DNA from: Paenibacillus tianjinensis
GTDB taxonomy: Bacteria > Bacillota > Bacilli > Paenibacillales > Paenibacillaceae
Reading direction: 5' to 3'
Assembly (NCBI RefSeq): GCF_017086365.1
Contig: NZ_CP070969.1
Coordinates: 4,092,001-4,156,000 of the forward strand
DNA length: 64,000 bases
Shown here: positions 63,082 to 64,000 of the stretch, one piece after another
Numbering within the stretch: the stretch's first letter is position 1
Layout: each line of letters opens with the position of its first letter
Notes under the pieces: generated by a model
The model's database searches: none
What the model was told of the DNA's origin: nothing
Seen by the model: the letters and a program-made list of their open reading frames with translations, nothing else
Program-made: the position numbers and the translations under genes

Positions 63082-63474
63082 TTAACTATGCTCATCTTTT
63101 AATAGTTCACTAATAAAAATAAAACATGAGTCAATGTTTCCCTCAAACATTTTTTCGTTAAAGCTACTATACAATTGCCCCATCCCACCAAGACAAGAGT
63201 CATCCATTTTCATGAATAAGCTAATACACGAAGTTCCATGGTAATTGTAATAAAGAGGGAACGTCATCTCTTTAGAATAGTCAAAATCATATATAATCTC
63301 CCAATCTTCGGCCAATAGATAATTCATATTGCAGTCAATTATCACATCGTTTGTTTGGTTCGGGCCATGATATAAATACAGACCATAGTCTTTTTTGATC
63401 AATCGTTCATTTAATTCATTGGAGTATGCTATCTCATCGTTGCCCATTTTGTTTGCTAGTTCTACAATATTCAT
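63082..63474 (-). CDS. 130-residue prophage protein, function unknown
   Basis: It starts MNIVELANKMGNDEIAYSNE at 63474, eight bases after AAAGGAGAG; the nine codons above are not needed. It is acidic, rich in Tyr and Phe, with a Gly-rich stretch DDSCLGGMGQLYSSF. Not recognised. Confidence 0.6.
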   Translation of the reverse strand: MNIVELANKMGNDEIAYSNELNERLIKKDYGLYLYHGPNQTNDVIIDCNMNYLLAEDWEIIYDFDYSKEMTFPLYYNYHGTSCISLFMKMDDSCLGGMGQLYSSFNEKMFEGNIDSCFIFISELLKDEHS

Positions 63475-63516
63475 TATATTCTCTCCTTTAATTATCTTCA
63501 TAAAAGTCTCATTTGA

Positions 63517-63762
63517 TTAAACTTCAAACTCATCTTCTTGGATTACGCATTTTTGCTTATGCACTAAATCAACTGCCTTATAAAGTGGAATCTCAGAATC
63601 GATAATGTCTACGAGTAGAACTTTTTGTCCAATGTCAAAGCAATGACCCGCAAACTCGTTAACAATAGTGACTTCTTGAAGATAGTATTTATTTAGTCTT
63701 TCAAAATCGTTTAGCATCGCCTCAATTTGTTGTTCTGACTTACCATTTAGATATCCAATCAT
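63517..63762 (-). CDS. 81-residue prophage protein, function unknown
   Basis: The ATG at 63762 follows GAGGAGAG by about five bases. The helical start (MIGYLNGKSEQQIEAMLNDF) is followed by strands (VTIVNEFAGHCFDIGQKVLL), suggesting a small alpha/beta or SH3-like fold. Not recognised. Confidence 0.6.
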   Translation of the reverse strand: MIGYLNGKSEQQIEAMLNDFERLNKYYLQEVTIVNEFAGHCFDIGQKVLLVDIIDSEIPLYKAVDLVHKQKCVIQEDEFEV

Positions 63763-63799
63763 TTTATCTCTCCTCATAATTTTTGATAAAAGCAGCCTT

Positions 63800-64000
63800 T
63801 CATTCAAAGATTAATCCACCATAGAATTCATGGAACAATCCTGTATTCTCAGCAAAGCCCATTTCCAATTCTTTTCGCTTTTCATCGTATAATTTAGCTG
63901 ACTCGTCAGTTAAACAAGTATCCCAATCTTCGGGAAAGTCACCATTTTGCTTTTCCCATTTTCTAATTTTTCTTGACTTGCAGTTTTCTTGAACCCACTC
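63800..64000 (-). CDS. 3' end of a prophage gene cut by the window edge
   Basis: The last 66 codons of a frame that enters from the right edge: EWVQENCKSRKIRKWEKQNG, DWDTCLTDESAKLYDEKRKE and a C-terminus FHEFYGGLIFE. It is charged and likely helical. The family cannot be named from this part. Confidence 0.5.
   Translation of the reverse strand, partial: EWVQENCKSRKIRKWEKQNGDFPEDWDTCLTDESAKLYDEKRKELEMGFAENTGLFHEFYGGLIFE

Larger units (their letters stand above)
50590..64000 (-). mobile_element. SP-beta-like prophage or integrative element, left part only
   Basis: From the pdp junction rightward all genes run on the minus strand, the DNA is visibly more AT-rich, and products are phage-type: serine recombinase, RuvC-like resolvase, repeated zinc-ribbon nuclease, DnaE, HNH endonuclease, actin-like ATPase with a partner, Dam and a series of small unknown proteins with strong ribosome sites. 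Serine integrase plus a phage DnaE recalls SP-beta relatives. No structural, lysis or terminase genes appear in this part, and the far end lies outside the window. Confidence 0.85.

Noticed and set aside
50590..64000. tRNA gene as integration target
   Set aside because: No tRNA is visible at the junction; the target is clearly the pdp coding sequence, as is common for serine integrases.

Overview
The window looks like a chromosome segment of a Paenibacillus-type, endospore-forming Firmicute. The evidence is a mid-GC host background with strong AGGAGG-type ribosome sites and frequent GTG/TTG starts, spoVA genes, a complete dacF-spoIIAA-spoIIAB-sigF cluster, a tricistronic ger receptor operon, YesM/YesN-type regulation of a sugar transporter, and IS1182 and IS256 elements. 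From about 50.6 kb to the right edge the sequence becomes visibly AT-rich, every gene is on the minus strand, and the content is that of a temperate phage or other integrative element. It resembles the SP-beta group: large serine recombinase, phage-type DnaE, RuvC-like resolvase, actin-like ATPase, Dam methylase, homing endonucleases and many very small proteins.

Layout. 0-5.1 kb: 5' part of a repeat-built surface adhesin, a YwaF-like membrane protein, ppiB and lysA. 5.3-9.0 kb: spoVAA-spoVAB-spoVAF behind a clear sigma-G-type promoter; SpoVAF carries an unusual acidic N-terminal extension of about 300 residues. 9.1-17.6 kb: a one-way operon of YesM-like kinase, YesN-like regulator, lipoprotein binding protein, two permeases and a GH53 endo-galactanase, with a cre-like site in front; it reads as a galactan/galacto-oligosaccharide uptake and degradation unit. 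17.7-19.0 kb: an EamA transporter behind an FMN riboswitch, a predicted riboflavin importer. 19.1-27.8 kb: PstS-like protein, an IS1182 copy, carboxylesterase, AI-2E family permease, GNAT, truncated heparinase-like protein and a 2Fe-2S protein. 28-32.2 kb: a gerA-gerC-gerB type receptor operon. 32.3-41.5 kb: a Fur-box-controlled ferredoxin/flavodoxin reductase, GNAT plus aldo/keto reductase, a phosphoesterase, an ECF sigma factor fused to DUF1835, a VOC protein and a polytopic O-antigen-ligase/TPR protein whose terminator is interrupted by an IS256 copy with an exact 8-bp target duplication. 42.9-49.5 kb: gene remnants, an inverted-repeat cluster, the spoIIA operon with dacF, an M29-type aminopeptidase and a serine hydrolase.

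The most striking structure is at 49.5-52.3 kb. The element has integrated inside pdp (pyrimidine-nucleoside phosphorylase). The recombinase reading frame runs without a stop across the attachment site into the 3' three quarters of pdp, giving a 920-codon recombinase-Pdp chimera. The 5' part of pdp, with its phosphate-binding signature, must lie beyond the right edge if the element is intact, so excision would restore pdp. In the element several genes (dam, the RuvC-like gene, the HNH gene) have conserved N-termini that begin upstream of any ATG/GTG/TTG, which suggests AUU/AUA-type starts.

Assignments rest on reading the translated sequence and recognising families; no database search was run.
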